Source of the DNA: Tragulus kanchil
Lineage: Eukaryota > Chordata > Mammalia > Artiodactyla > Tragulidae
Assembly (NCBI GenBank): GCA_022376925.1
Contig: JAIOJX010000032.1
Location: forward strand, 97,270,794-97,334,793
Reading direction: 5' to 3'
DNA: 64,000 bases
The notes below the pieces were generated by a model. That model did no database searches. It saw nothing but the letters and a program-made list of their open reading frames with translations, and was not told where the DNA came from. Shown here piece after piece: positions 23,902-34,078 of this stretch. Position numbers and translations under genes: made by a program. Each line of letters starts with the position of its first letter. Positions within the stretch are counted from its first letter, which is position 1.

Positions 23902-24024
23902 AGACAAGAATACTGGAGAGGGTTGCCATTTCCTTCTACACGGGTTCTTCCTTCCCAAGGGATTGAACCTGAATCTCCCACATTGCAGGCAGATTCTTTA
24001 CCATCTGAGCTGCCAGGGAAGACC
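23817..24024 (-). mobile_element. Bov-tA SINE (antisense), complete
   Basis: Antisense Bov-tA from 'AGTGTTAGTTGCTCAG' through 'GACCCCATGAACTATAAGCTGCC' to the tRNA-like end 'CATCTGAGCTGCCAGGGAAG'. Flanked by the 13-bp target-site duplication ATATACTGCCAAA (23804-23816 and 24025-24037). Confidence 0.9.
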
Positions 24025-24049
24025 ATATACTGCCAAATATAATCACAAA

Positions 24050-24235
24050 TGTTTTCTTCTGTGGTGCTCCTAATAACCCTGTGTGAGAGACATTGTTATC
24101 CCCATCTTATAGATTAAAGACCTAAGTCTCAGAGAAAGTAAGTAATTTGCTTAAGGTCTCCCAGCTTGTAACAGAGCCAGGACCCAACCCAGATCAACTT
24201 CATTACAAAGCTTGAGGTCTTCTCACAACCCTTCC
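24050..24235 (-). repeat. MIR (antisense)
   Basis: 'CCCCATCTTATAGATTAAAGACC', 'CTCAGAGAAAGTAAGTAATTTGC' and 'AACAGAGCCAGGACCCAACCCAG' are the standard antisense MIR blocks in order. Confidence 0.8.
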
Positions 24236-24339
24236 ATTTCCAGAAATCATTTGGGTTTAACGAAAGGTTGCATTTCTCCAGAAGTTCAAGGACTCTTTGA
24301 TCAGCAGCCTAGGCAGGGATTTGCAATTTCTCAGGAGGA

Positions 24340-24580
24340 CAGAGTGGGGACAGTGAAGCAGAGGTTACGCCCAGCTCCATTCCCATGTGCCACCCCTCTG
24401 ACATCATGGGCGTGCAGCTCGTTGCTGAAAGGCCCTGCCTAGCGAGGCTCCACCCAAGTGGCCCAGCACCATGGAAAGGAGCCCAGGGGTGTCGGTCCTT
24501 GCTCCCAAGGCACAGGATGAAGCCAAAGGCTATATGAGTTTCAGGCTAGACATCAGAGCCTAGGACCCAGAGGTAAACGG
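24340..24580 (+). promoter_or_regulatory. Possible promoter-like segment (very tentative)
   Basis: A non-repeat stretch has a CRE-like TGACATCA at 24399-24406 and a C-rich box just before it. A TATATG lies at 24531, and a splice-donor-like AGAG|GTAAAC at 24573. The spacing would fit a TATA box and a short first exon on the plus strand. These motifs are short and common, and no downstream exon is recognised. Confidence 0.12.
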
Positions 24581-24689
24581 TTGGAGGCATGCAAGAAATT
24601 CCAATCGTTCCATCTCAGTGATTTAAGATCCTAGATCTGTGGAATATTCCTCGGATGGTTCCCGATAGCACTCAGTAAAGTTTAAACTC

Positions 24690-25070
24690 GTACCCAGGCG
24701 TGCAAGATTCTTCACGACCTAGTCCTTGCCCTACCACCTGTCTTCTTCCTACTCATACCTTTTCTCTAACCTCATGAGCCACAAGCACTCTTCCATGCCT
24801 TGATTCTTCTACTTCCTACATTTGTTAAAATGTTTAAAAACTCCACTTTTAGCCATAACACCTCTTCTGGGAATGCTTCTTCAAAGTCCAAGTCTGGGCG
24901 TGATGCTCATCTTAGCAACACGGCTCTTTTCCATCAACATCACTCTGTCTGCTTGTCTGCCATCTCCCTTAGAATGTTAGGGATTCCAGAGAAGAGGCTG
25001 TATCTTAATCCGCGTTGGTGTGCCCAACACCTAGGAAAGGTTGAACAAAATAGTCTGAACAAAATATCCA
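24690..25070 (+). repeat. L2 LINE 3' region (sense)
   Basis: Follows the L2 3' layout: 'TCTTCACGACCTAGTCCTTGCC', 'CTTCTGGGAATGCTTCTTCAAAG', then 'GCATCTCCC..TTAGAATGTTAGGG' and 'GTGCCCAACACCTAGGAAAGGTTGA'. The longest plus-strand frame in the window (24800-25363, 187 residues) runs through it and is therefore not a gene. Confidence 0.7.
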
Positions 25071-25564
25071 AAAGAACTTGTGGGTATTTCTCATCATCAA
25101 GACAAGAATCCTTTTTATTTCTGAGCATGTGTAAAGATGATCTGAATTGTTTGTTTTCTTACTTTGCCATTGCCCATGCCAGAGTCCAAGTGACACAGAC
25201 ATTTGGGATCCTGGGACTTTCCCTTTTCTACTCCCCTCATTTTCTGGATCCACTTCCCACCTATATGTCCTCCTCCCTTGCTGAGAATCTTAGGTTCAAC
25301 CCAAGGGGCAGCCTCAAATCTATAAAGCTGAGGGCCTTCCAGTTCTTCAGAGTGGAACATTGACATTCAAAGCCAAACAAACCTGCATTTCGATTTCTAT
25401 TATTGACCAACTTTCTTAGTAAACTGTCAGTGTTTATTTGTGCTGACACAACCTTTCTATCTTTATTCTATCTTACAATCACTTTTCTGCAAAGGATTTG
25501 TAGCAGGAGAAAGAAGGAAGTGAGGGGGAAGTCAAATGCTATCGTATATGGAAAGATTTCGGAT

Positions 25565-25625
25565 AGAAAAGAATGGATGGATGAATGAACAAATGAAGAG
25601 CAAGATGTGTGGATGAATGAATAAG
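25565..25625 (+). repeat. GGAT/GAAT-rich low-complexity tract
   Basis: Imperfect ATGG/ATGA tetranucleotide repeats, probably a decayed simple repeat. Confidence 0.7.
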
Positions 25626-26064
25626 AGGTGTGCCCTGGTTCAGCCATGGTCACTGGTACTGCAGTGCTGACCTTTCTTCTGCTTGCTCCCCTGTGTAGTC
25701 ACTGTGTTGAATCCCAGGTCCCTGAGTAACAATACTGATGGGGATTTAATTATTGCAGAATCCTACCTGATACTGATGACTATGACAGACTTGCTAGTAT
25801 CTTCCTAACTCTGCTAACTTCCTAGAATCTCCATATCCCTAAACTCATGTCCTTGTCAATGTAACCCTCTTTTGTCAAGGAAGCCATGGAGCAGACGGAC
25901 TCAACAACAGATACTTATGAAGAATCTACTAAGTGCCAGGCCCTGTGTTGGCTCTTCTTGTAGACTTTAACCTGCTGCACCAGAGTCACTCATGATCTGA
26001 TTGTACCACCCACCAGGTTGAACCCCCTCCTGGAGTTTGTAGGTGCACCTCTGTACCCAAAAAG

Positions 26065-26275
26065 CTATTGTTGTTGTCGTCTCGTTGATAAGTCATGTCC
26101 AACTCTTTGAAACACTATGAACTATAGCTCCTCCACCCATGGGATTTTTCTAGGCAAGAATACTAGAGTGAGTTACCATTTTTTTCTCCAGGGGATCTTC
26201 CCGACCCAGGGATTGAAGCCACATCTTCTGCATTGCAGGCAGATTTTTTTACCACTGAATCACAGAGGAAGCTCA
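26065..26275 (-). mobile_element. Bov-tA SINE (antisense), complete
   Basis: From TTGTTGTTGTCG at the old tail side through 'CATGGGATTTTTCTAGGCAAGAATACTAGAG' and 'GGGGATCTTCCCGACCCAGGG' to the tRNA-like end 'ACTGAATCACAGAGGAAGC'. Target-site duplication TACCCAAAAAG at 26054-26064 and 26276-26286. Duplicate at 27147-27357. Confidence 0.88.
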
Positions 26276-26401
26276 TACCCAAAAAGTATCTACCCTAAAA
26301 CTGGGCTCCTCCCTGCCCAACTTGCTGCATTGTTCAAGGCACAACACCCATGAAGCCTGAGCTGTTTGAACAAAGAATCCCTGAGGGAGCATTTGGAGGC
26401 C

Positions 26402-26493
26402 CTGTGTTGTGCTGTGCTTAACCACTCAGTCGTGTCCAGCTCTTTGCGACCCCACGAACTGCAGTCAGCTAGACTCCTCTGTCCATAGGGATT
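26402..26493 (-). mobile_element. Bov-tA SINE fragment (antisense)
   Basis: 'TTAACCACTCAGTCGTGTCCAGC', then 'GCGACCCCACGAACTGCAG' and 'CCTCTGTCCATAGGGATTC'. It ends where the tRNA-like half should begin. Duplicate at 27484-27575. Confidence 0.8.
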
Positions 26494-26639
26494 CAGGAGG
26501 CCCCAATGGACGTGAATTTAATCAAGAGGGTGGAGGGAACATGAAAGGTGAGTCTTTTATCCTGCCAGGATCCTGCCAACAAGAGAAAGTCCATGAAAAT
26601 GGAAAAGTGCTAGTATAGCCATTGCTCTCAGTTGCTTCT

Positions 26640-26842
26640 TGTCTTTTCTTCTTTCTAAAGTATTCCTCCTTTCTGTCTCTCCCAGTTTAACTCTCAGTTT
26701 CAAATGCTCTCTGCTCTCCCTAGAGATGAAATCCTTTAGGATTCAGTGTCATCTCCCCCTAGAAATCCTCCCTGAGCCTCTCTACCCAAGTGATGTGCCC
26801 CCTCATCATGACAGACACAAAGGCACGCCTCCCAGCCTCCAG
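26640..26842 (+). repeat. L2-like LINE fragment
   Basis: 'CAGTTTCAAATGCTCTCTGC', then 'GAAATCCTCCCTGAGCC' resembles the L2 3' region. Duplicate at 27722-27924. The short frames across it are incidental. Confidence 0.5.
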
Positions 26843-28059
26843 TAGCTAAATGCAGACTTGGACTATGACAGACTTGCTAGTATCTTCCTAACTCTGCTAA
26901 CTTCCTAGAATCTCCATATCCCTAAACTCATGTCCTTGTCAATGTAACCCTCTTTTGTCAAGGAAGCCATGGAGCAGACGGACTCAACAACAGATACTTA
27001 TGAAGAATCTACTAAGTGCCAGGCCCTGTGTTGGCTCTTCTTGTAGACTTTAACCTGCTGCACCAGAGTCACTCATGATCTGATTGTACCACCCACCAGG
27101 TTGAACCCCCTCCTGGAGTTTGTAGGTGCACCTCTGTACCCAAAAAGCTATTGTTGTTGTCGCTCGTTGATAAGTCATGTCCAACTCTTTGAAACACTAT
27201 GAACTATAGCTCCTCCACCCATGGGATTTTTCTAGGCAAGAATACTAGAGTGAGTTACCATTTTTTTCTCCAGGGGATCTTCCCGACCCAGGGATTGAAG
27301 CCACATCTTCTGCATTGCAGGCAGATTTTTTTACCACTGAATCACAGAGGAAGCTCATACCCAAAAAGTATCTACCCTAAAACTGGGCTCCTCCCTGCCC
27401 AACTTGCTGCATTGTTCAAGGCACAACACCCATGAAGCCTGAGCTGTTTGAACAAAGAATCCCTGAGGGAGCATTTGGAGGCCCTGTGTTGTGCTGTGCT
27501 TAACCACTCAGTCGTGTCCAGCTCTTTGCGACCCCACGAACTGCAGTCAGCTAGACTCCTCTGTCCATAGGGATTCAGGAGGCCCCAATGGACGTGAATT
27601 TAATCAAGAGGGTGGAGGGAACATGAAAGGTGAGTCTTTTATCCTGCCAGGATCCTGCCAACAAGAGAAAGTCCATGAAAATGGAAAAGTGCTAGTATAG
27701 CCATTGCTCTCAGTTGCTTCTTGTCTTTTCTTCTTTCTAAAGTATTCCTCCTTTCTGTCTCTCCCAGTTTAACTCTCAGTTTCAAATGCTCTCTGCTCTC
27801 CCTAGAGATGAAATCCTTTAGGATTCAGTGTCATCTCCCCCTAGAAATCCTCCCTGAGCCTCTCTACCCAAGTGATGTGCCCCCTCATCATGACAGACAC
27901 AAAGGCACGCCTCCCAGCCTCCAGCTGTCAGATCCCCTAGGGTCAGCCTGAACTGCAGAAAAATGGAATCATATGCCTGTAGTCATGGTGGTGAGCACAG
28001 CAGGGGCACAAAGGCCCAGGCTCATGGGAATGGGGTTACCTAAGGACATAACTGCCAGG

Positions 28060-28430
28060 GAGAGGCTGTGGGTTGAATGGTGTCACTCCCACCACAAATT
28101 TATATATTAAGGTCCCAACCCTTAGTGCATCAGAATATGGTCTGATTTGGAGAGAGAGCCTTCACCAAGTAATCAGGCGAAAATTAGGCAACTAGAGTGG
28201 GCCCTAATCTAGTATGACTGGTGTCCTTATAAAAAGGGGAGATATGGCAACAGGCGTGCACACAACCGCCATGTGGACTTCAGGACAGCCATCTGCAGGA
28301 GATACCTGGAACAGACTCTCCTCACAGCCAAGGCTCCAACCATGGGAACACCTTGATGTTGGATTTCTTGCCTTCCAAACTTTAAGACAATACATTCTCA
28401 TTTTGTGTTAGGTCAGCCTTAGTCAGCTAA
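28060..28430 (+). repeat. MaLR (MST/MLT1-like) LTR fragment
   Basis: 'CACCACAAATTTATATATTAAGGTCCCAACCC', then 'GGTGTCCTTATAAAAAGGGGAG', 'CACCTTGATGTTGG' and 'GACAATACATTCTCATTTTG' follow the internal order of an ERVL-MaLR LTR, including a TATA-like TTATAAAAAG at 28226. Ancient and non-functional. Confidence 0.65.
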
Positions 28431-28904
28431 TATAGGAGAACACTGAGACCCACTCCAGACAGGCCTGTCTGATGGAGGCCTGAAATCTGGCAGGTTTAGC
28501 CTGATGCTGAGGAAAGGGCTGATCTGGGAGATAAAGTGAGATGGAAATTCCAGGTCTTGGTACCTGGTGGATGGAGGTGAGGGGGAGAAGGAAGGAAACA
28601 GTGTTTGCTGTGCCCACCCTGATGTGTACACCATCTAGGTGGTAGTAGAGAGACCTGGGGGCAGGTGTGATTTAAACCCTGTAGTGAACGGAGTTCAAGT
28701 TGTGAAAGCCAGGACTGTTGTCGCTCTGATCCCACCAGGGAAAGGTGACTGCTCCTCCCCATGGCAGAGTGGCTTGGCCTTTTAGACCCTGGAGTGTCCA
28801 AGGACAGGTGAAGATGGTCTGATTCAGCATCAAATGTTTGCTAATATTCTGTTCTTTGTGGCACTGCAAAAACAGTGGTGAATGATTTTCCTAACTCACA
28901 AATC

Positions 28905-29127
28905 CGATTAGGATCTACCAGGCCTTCAACTGTACTCAATTCTTTACTGAATAAAGTACAGGCTTCCTAACATGACACACACAGCCCTCTACACCCTGAC
29001 TCAACCCTGTCCTAACTTTATGGCCTCTTTGCAGTCTCATTCCACCTTGTCTAGCCCTCTCTGTCTTATCTACACTGCACTTGCTGAACCAGCCACATTG
29101 AGTTACCTGTAAGTCCCTGCATGTGTT
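28905..29127 (+). repeat. L2-like LINE fragment
   Basis: 'CTTTACTGAATAAAGTACAGGC', then 'CACACACAGCCCTCTACACCCTG' and 'CACTTGCTGAACCAGCCACATTG' follow the usual L2 pattern. It abuts a truncated Bov-tA. Confidence 0.5.
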
Positions 29128-29280
29128 AGCTGAGGCTTCACTGGTAGCTCTGATAGTAAAGAATCAACCTGAAATGCATGAGGCTAGGTTCGATCCCTGG
29201 GTTGTGAAGACCCTCTAGAGAAGGGAATGGTAGTCTGCTCTAGTATTCTTGCCCGGAGAATCCCATGGACAGAGGAGCAC
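29128..29280 (+). mobile_element. Bov-tA SINE (sense, truncated)
   Basis: 'GGCTTCACTGGTAGCTCTGATAG' (tRNA-like head), B-box-like GGTTCGATCCCTGG at 29188, then 'TTGCCCGGAGAATCCCATGGACAGAGGAGC'. The 3' end is missing. Duplication 12 starts inside it, so a headless second copy lies at 30303-30404. Confidence 0.85.
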
Positions 29281-31432
29281 TTTATTATGGGTAAGAGAAA
29301 TATTAATTCTTTCTATCAAACAATAAGCCCTCTGAAGGGTAAACCTTTGTCTTTTCCTTTCCTTTTTTTACTCCCAGTGCCCAGTACTTGCGCTATAATA
29401 GAGCATAATCAGTGTCCTGGGTGAAGGAAATGAATAAAGAAACCAGGGAGTGAAGAGTGCAGATCTAATGCAAATGAGAGACAGGTAAATAAACAGGTAA
29501 TTCCGATTCAAAGTGCCAGGAACTTTCACACCTAAATTCTAAACGCGTAGAGAGAGGAACACATCCAGTTTGCCTAGGGAAAATCTAAACAGGGATGATG
29601 TCCTGGGAAAAGGGCCACTGAAGCTGAATCTTAAAGGAACATCATGTCTTCATCTTGTGCTTTGGTGGGGGAGGCATTTCCCGCTGAGGTATAGGTATAG
29701 GGTGTGCTCACCTGCAGAGACAGGACAGCACTCACGCCCCAGAGAAAGACATGTCCTGCAGCACAGTGGGTCCCAGCAAAGGATGAGCACACAGAGATCA
29801 CGGACTTCTGCCTGGAATTTTCTCCTTCGAAGAGAGCCTCCAGCTCTGCACACTGAACCCAAGTTCCTTAAGAAGTTAAAAGAGAATGAGAATGGGCCAG
29901 GCTTACTCTTATGGCCACCACTGCTGACTCCAAGATCCTCAATGTCTTTTTCAGGATTTACAACCTCCTCTTATATTTTTATCAAATTGGATAGACAATT
30001 TCATTACACTAACCTGTTTACCCCCCTTAAGATAAAAAATAGCACATACTGACTCTTTTTTTATAAAGAAAATACCGTAAAAACTAAGAAAATCTTGTAT
30101 CACCACATGGAAATATAGTCATGGTTTATATATTGGCAGATTTTATTTTTCTAAGTACCATACAAAAAAATATAATTTTGCATCCCATAGTCATGTTTAA
30201 TAATATACCCTGAAGCAGTTTGCAGATTTGTTTTGGAAGGACAATTATGAAGGCTTCCTTTTCACGAGAGACTCAGGAGTCAGGGGCAAATGGAGAGCAA
30301 AGTGAGGCTAGGTTCGATCCCTGGGTTGTGAAGACCCTCTAGAGAAGGGAATGGTAGTCTGCTCTAGTATTCTTGCCCGGAGAATCCCATGGACAGAGGA
30401 GCACTTTATTATGGGTAAGAGAAATATTAATTCTTTCTATCAAACAATAAGCCCTCTGAAGGGTAAACCTTTGTCTTTTCCTTTCCTTTTTTTACTCCCA
30501 GTGCCCAGTACTTGCGCTATAATAGAGCATAATCAGTGTCCTGGGTGAAGGAAATGAATAAAGAAACCAGGGAGTGAAGAGTGCAGATCTAATGCAAATG
30601 AGAGACAGGTAAATAAACAGGTAATTCCGATTCAAAGTGCCAGGAACTTTCACACCTAAATTCTAAACGCGTAGAGAGAGGAACACATCCAGTTTGCCTA
30701 GGGAAAATCTAAACAGGGATGATGTCCTGGGAAAAGGGCCACTGAAGCTGAATCTTAAAGGAACATCATGTCTTCATCTTGTGCTTTGGTGGGGGAGGCA
30801 TTTCCCGCTGAGGTATAGGTATAGGGTGTGCTCACCTGCAGAGACAGGACAGCACTCACCCCCCAGAGAAAGACATGTCCTGCAGCACAGTGGGTCCCAG
30901 CAAAGGATGAGCACACAGAGATCACGGACTTCTGCCTGGAATTTTCTCCTTCGAAGAGAGCCTCCAGCTCTGCACACTGAACCCAAGTTCCTTAAGAAGT
31001 TAAAAGAGAATGAGAATGGGCCAGGCTTACTCTTATGGCCACCACTGCTGACTCCAAGATCCTCAATGTCTTTTTCAGGATTTACAACCTCCTCTTATAT
31101 TTTTATCAAATTGGATAGACAATTTCATTACACTAACCTGTTTACCCCCCTTAAGATAAAAAATAGCACATACTGACTCTTTTTTTATAAAGAAAATACC
31201 GTAAAAACTAAGAAAATCTTGTATCACCACATGGAAATATAGTCATGGTTTATATATTGGCAGATTTTATTTTTCTAAGTACCATACAAAAAAATATAAT
31301 TTTGCATCCCATAGTCATGTTTAATAATATACCCTGAAGCAGTTTGCAGATTATTTGTTTTGGAAGGACGCAATTATGAAGGCTTCCTTTTCACGAGAGA
31401 CTCAGGAGTCAGGGGCAAATGGAGAGCAAAGT
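29179..31432 (+). repeat. Direct duplication 12 (unit 1124 bp)
   Basis: Copies at 29179-30303 and 30303-31432 abut with 1-3 bases of microhomology. One substitution is visible (G at 29736, C at 30860). Small insertions appear in copy 2 near 31350 and 31370, close to the end of copy 1. Confidence 0.97.
29490..30240. other. Non-coding sequence with a chance 160-residue frame
   Basis: The plus-strand frame 29570-30052 (repeat at 30694-31176) has no recognisable domain, an arginine- and serine-rich middle, and no start context of note. The 5' part has the texture of an ancient dispersed repeat. I see no gene. Confidence 0.5.
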
Positions 31433-31513
31433 TACCAAGAGCTTTATTACCCAGAGAACAGGCTTCAGATGCACAGCCAAAGGTCATGATGCTGCCCCCT
31501 GGTTAAGACTCAC

Positions 31514-31591
31514 CCACAAGGCAACAGGTACCGATGGGCTGGCCCAGCTACAGAGCCTTGCCCATCCTTAGCATACACTTCTACAGAGAAT
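31514..31591 (-). CDS. Possible internal coding exon (unidentified gene)
   Basis: On the minus strand a pyrimidine run ending TTTTTTTCCAG precedes 31591, and a strong donor GTGAGTCTT follows 31514. The 78-bp stretch between is open as FSVEVYAKDGQGSVAGPAHR followed by YLLPC, starting after one base of a codon and ending two bases into the next. I do not recognise the protein. The open frame also continues into both flanks, which weakens the case. Second copy at 32602-32679 by duplication 13. It cannot be joined directly to the candidate at 39886-40054 because the phases differ, so another exon would be needed. Confidence 0.22.
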
Positions 31592-31954
31592 CTGGAAAAA
31601 AAGATAGTGGGTGTTACCTGTGAACAGACTATTTCTAAAATACACAGGGCCCAGAAAGGCTGAACGGACCATGCTGCATGACTGTCCCCAACTTGACAGG
31701 AGAAAGGCACAAATTCTTCCTTGCATACTTTCCCCTTCCTCTCATTGACCCCCTTCCTTTCCTGGGCCTCACACAGATAAAGGCAGAATAATAGGCTAAA
31801 TAGAGGACCTCTTAGCACATCCACTGTTGGCAGTCTTCTCTGGTAAGACCCCATCAGCTCCTGGGTTACCTGTCCCTGTTGTTTGTCTCCACGGCATCCT
31901 CAACTTCCCTGCATCCCTGTACTGGTCCTTCAGTATTGAGATGACGTGTTGTCT

Positions 31955-32062
31955 ATCTTGTGATAAACCATAATGGAAAAGAATATACAAAAAAATATAT
32001 AACCAAATCTCTTTGCTGTACAGCAGAAGTTAACACAACATTGTAAGTCAGATTTTAAAAAG
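31955..32062 (+). repeat. L1 3' UTR end (sense)
   Basis: 'AAACCATAATGGAAAAGAATATACAAAAAAATATATAACC', then 'TTTGCTGTACAGCAGAAGTTAACACAACATTGTAAGTCA' is the typical artiodactyl L1 3' terminus, truncated just upstream. Duplicate at 33043-33150. Confidence 0.8.
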
Positions 32063-33457
32063 CAGTGATTCATAGTCTCCTCTTCCTCCCACATTGCAGT
32101 GAGTTCCCAAGGGGCAGAGGCTCATGATTATGCTTACTCTCTGACTCCCAGACCTTCGCAGAGAGCCTGGTACAGTTCCTAAATTGCGGCTTGAGGCATG
32201 CAAGGAGGAACACGCATAGCCTTCCGTCTCATAAACCTGGGTCTCTGAAAGTTCCTGTTTCTTGCTCAGTCTGCCCGTCGGTGTAACCTGTCTGGTGAGG
32301 TCATATGCTCAGGACAAGTAAGTCCAGTCACTGTGAAGGGGTGGGGGAGTTTGGGTGACCAGGTCAAAGTACCATACAAAAATATAATTTTGCATCCCAT
32401 AGTCATGTTTAATAATATACCCTGAAGCAGTTTGCAGATTATTTGTTTTGGAAGGACGCAATTATGAAGGCTTCCTTTTCACGAGAGACTCAGGAGTCAG
32501 GGGCAAATGGAGAGCAAAGTTACCAAGAGCTTTATTACCCAGAGAACAGGCTTCAGATGCACAGCCAAAGGTCATGATGCTGCCCCCTGGTTAAGACTCA
32601 CCCACAAGGCAACAGGTACCGATGGGCTGGCCCAGCTACAGAGCCTTGCCCATCCTTAGCATACACTTCTACAGAGAATCTGGAAAAAAAGATAGTGGGT
32701 GTTACCTGTGAACAGACTATTTCTAAAATACACAGGGCCCAGAAAGGCTGAACGGACCATGCTGCATGACTGTCCCCAACTTGACAGGAGAAAGGCACAA
32801 ATTCTTCCTTGCATACTTTCCCCTTCCTCTCATTGACCCCCTTCCTTTCCTGGGCCTCACACAGATAAAGGCAGAATAATAGGCTAAATAGAGGACCTCT
32901 TAGCACATCCACTGTTGGCAGTCTTCTCTGGTAAGACCCCATCAGCTCCTGGGTTACCTGTCCCTGTTGTTTGTCTCCACGGCATCCTCAACTTCCCTGC
33001 ATCCCTGTACTGGTCCTTCAGTATTGAGATGACGTGTTGTCTATCTTGTGATAAACCATAATGGAAAAGAATATACAAAAAAATATATAACCAAATCTCT
33101 TTGCTGTACAGCAGAAGTTAACACAACATTGTAAGTCAGATTTTAAAAAGCAGTGATTCATAGTCTCCTCTTCCTCCCACATTGCAGTGAGTTCCCAAGG
33201 GGCAGAGGCTCATGATTATGCTTACTCTCTGACTCCCAGACCTTCGCAGAGAGCCTGGTACAGTTCCTAAATTGCGGCTTGAGGCATGCAAGGAGGAACA
33301 CGCATAGCCTTCCGTCTCATAAACCTGGGTCTCTGAAAGTTCCTGTTTCTTGCTCAGTCTGCCCGTCGGTGTAACCTGTCTGGTGAGGTCATATGCTCAG
33401 GACAAGTAAGTCCAGTCACTGTGAAGGGGTGGGGGAGTTTGGGTGACCAGGTCAAAG

Positions 33458-34063
33458 CAAGTGGTGGACCGCCTCCCCCTGGAGGGGGAGCATTGGAACG
33501 CACATGATGTCAGCACATCACCAGGCCTGGTTTTAGACCCCTCTAATTTGGTTTTGAAAACATGTGGTTTTGTCCTTGTTCAAATATTGATTTTAAGTAA
33601 CTTGAGCCTGGCAGAACAGGCCTGTGCCAAAGCCAGGGGGCTGTTTGTTGCCTTAATGACATTTCTGTGTGTTTGTATAACACCGACTGGCGGTCGAGTT
33701 GTCGCTCTCTGGGAAGATTTACGGGACTTTACACTTTGGAAGATATTGAGGCCAACTGTTGATGAAGGCCCAGAGCATAAATCAGACCCACACAAACCAA
33801 CAAAGGACACTTTGGAAACTTTGCCAACTGCCTCTCTCCTGATGTGAGTGAGGGGTTTGGACTAGGCCAGCTGGTTTCGGAGCATGCTCCCTACAGCCCT
33901 TGGATTTCAAGGAGCAGTTGGAGGGAGACAGAGAAGAGGAGAGCTTTAGGGTGGGATGTGGAGCAGGCAGGGTTCCACGACCTTCCAGAACTTTATCAGT
34001 GTTATCATTATGGTTCTCACTCGATCTCTGCAGATAACAATAAAAAAAAATTGAAAACCACAG
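33458..34063. other. Unique sequence with a local CpG cluster
   Basis: Not a recognised repeat. A plus-strand frame of 134 residues (33443-33847) spans it, with no recognisable domain. At 33680-33735 several CpG sites survive close together in an otherwise CpG-poor region, which can mark constraint or recent hypomethylation. Function unknown. Confidence 0.35.
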
Positions 34064-34078
34064 GAGTAGTACACTCTT

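Larger units (their letters stand above)
25778..27924 (+). repeat. Direct duplication 11 (unit 1082 bp)
   Basis: Copies at 25778-26842 and 26861-27924 with 18 unmatched bases between them. They differ by one base, a T lost near 27160. The unit contains two antisense Bov-tA elements and part of an L2. Confidence 0.97.
31277..33457 (+). repeat. Direct duplication 13 (unit 1088 bp)
   Basis: Copies at 31277-32369 and 32367-33457 share AAG at the join. Copy 2 lost two A from an A-run at its start. 31277-31432 belongs to duplication 12 as well, so it occurs three times (30153, 31277, 32367). Confidence 0.97.

Noticed and set aside
24340..24580. Promoter call with confidence
   Set aside because: CRE-like, TATA-like and donor-like words are too short to support a promoter; kept only as a very tentative feature.
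24800..25363. Longest open frame in the window (187 residues, plus strand)
   Set aside because: It runs through an L2 LINE 3' region, has no recognisable domain, and has overlapping frames of similar length on the other strand.
29570..30052. 160-residue plus-strand frame, present twice
   Set aside because: The second copy (30694-31176) is a by-product of duplication 12 and so is not evidence of conservation. No domain or splice context supports a gene.
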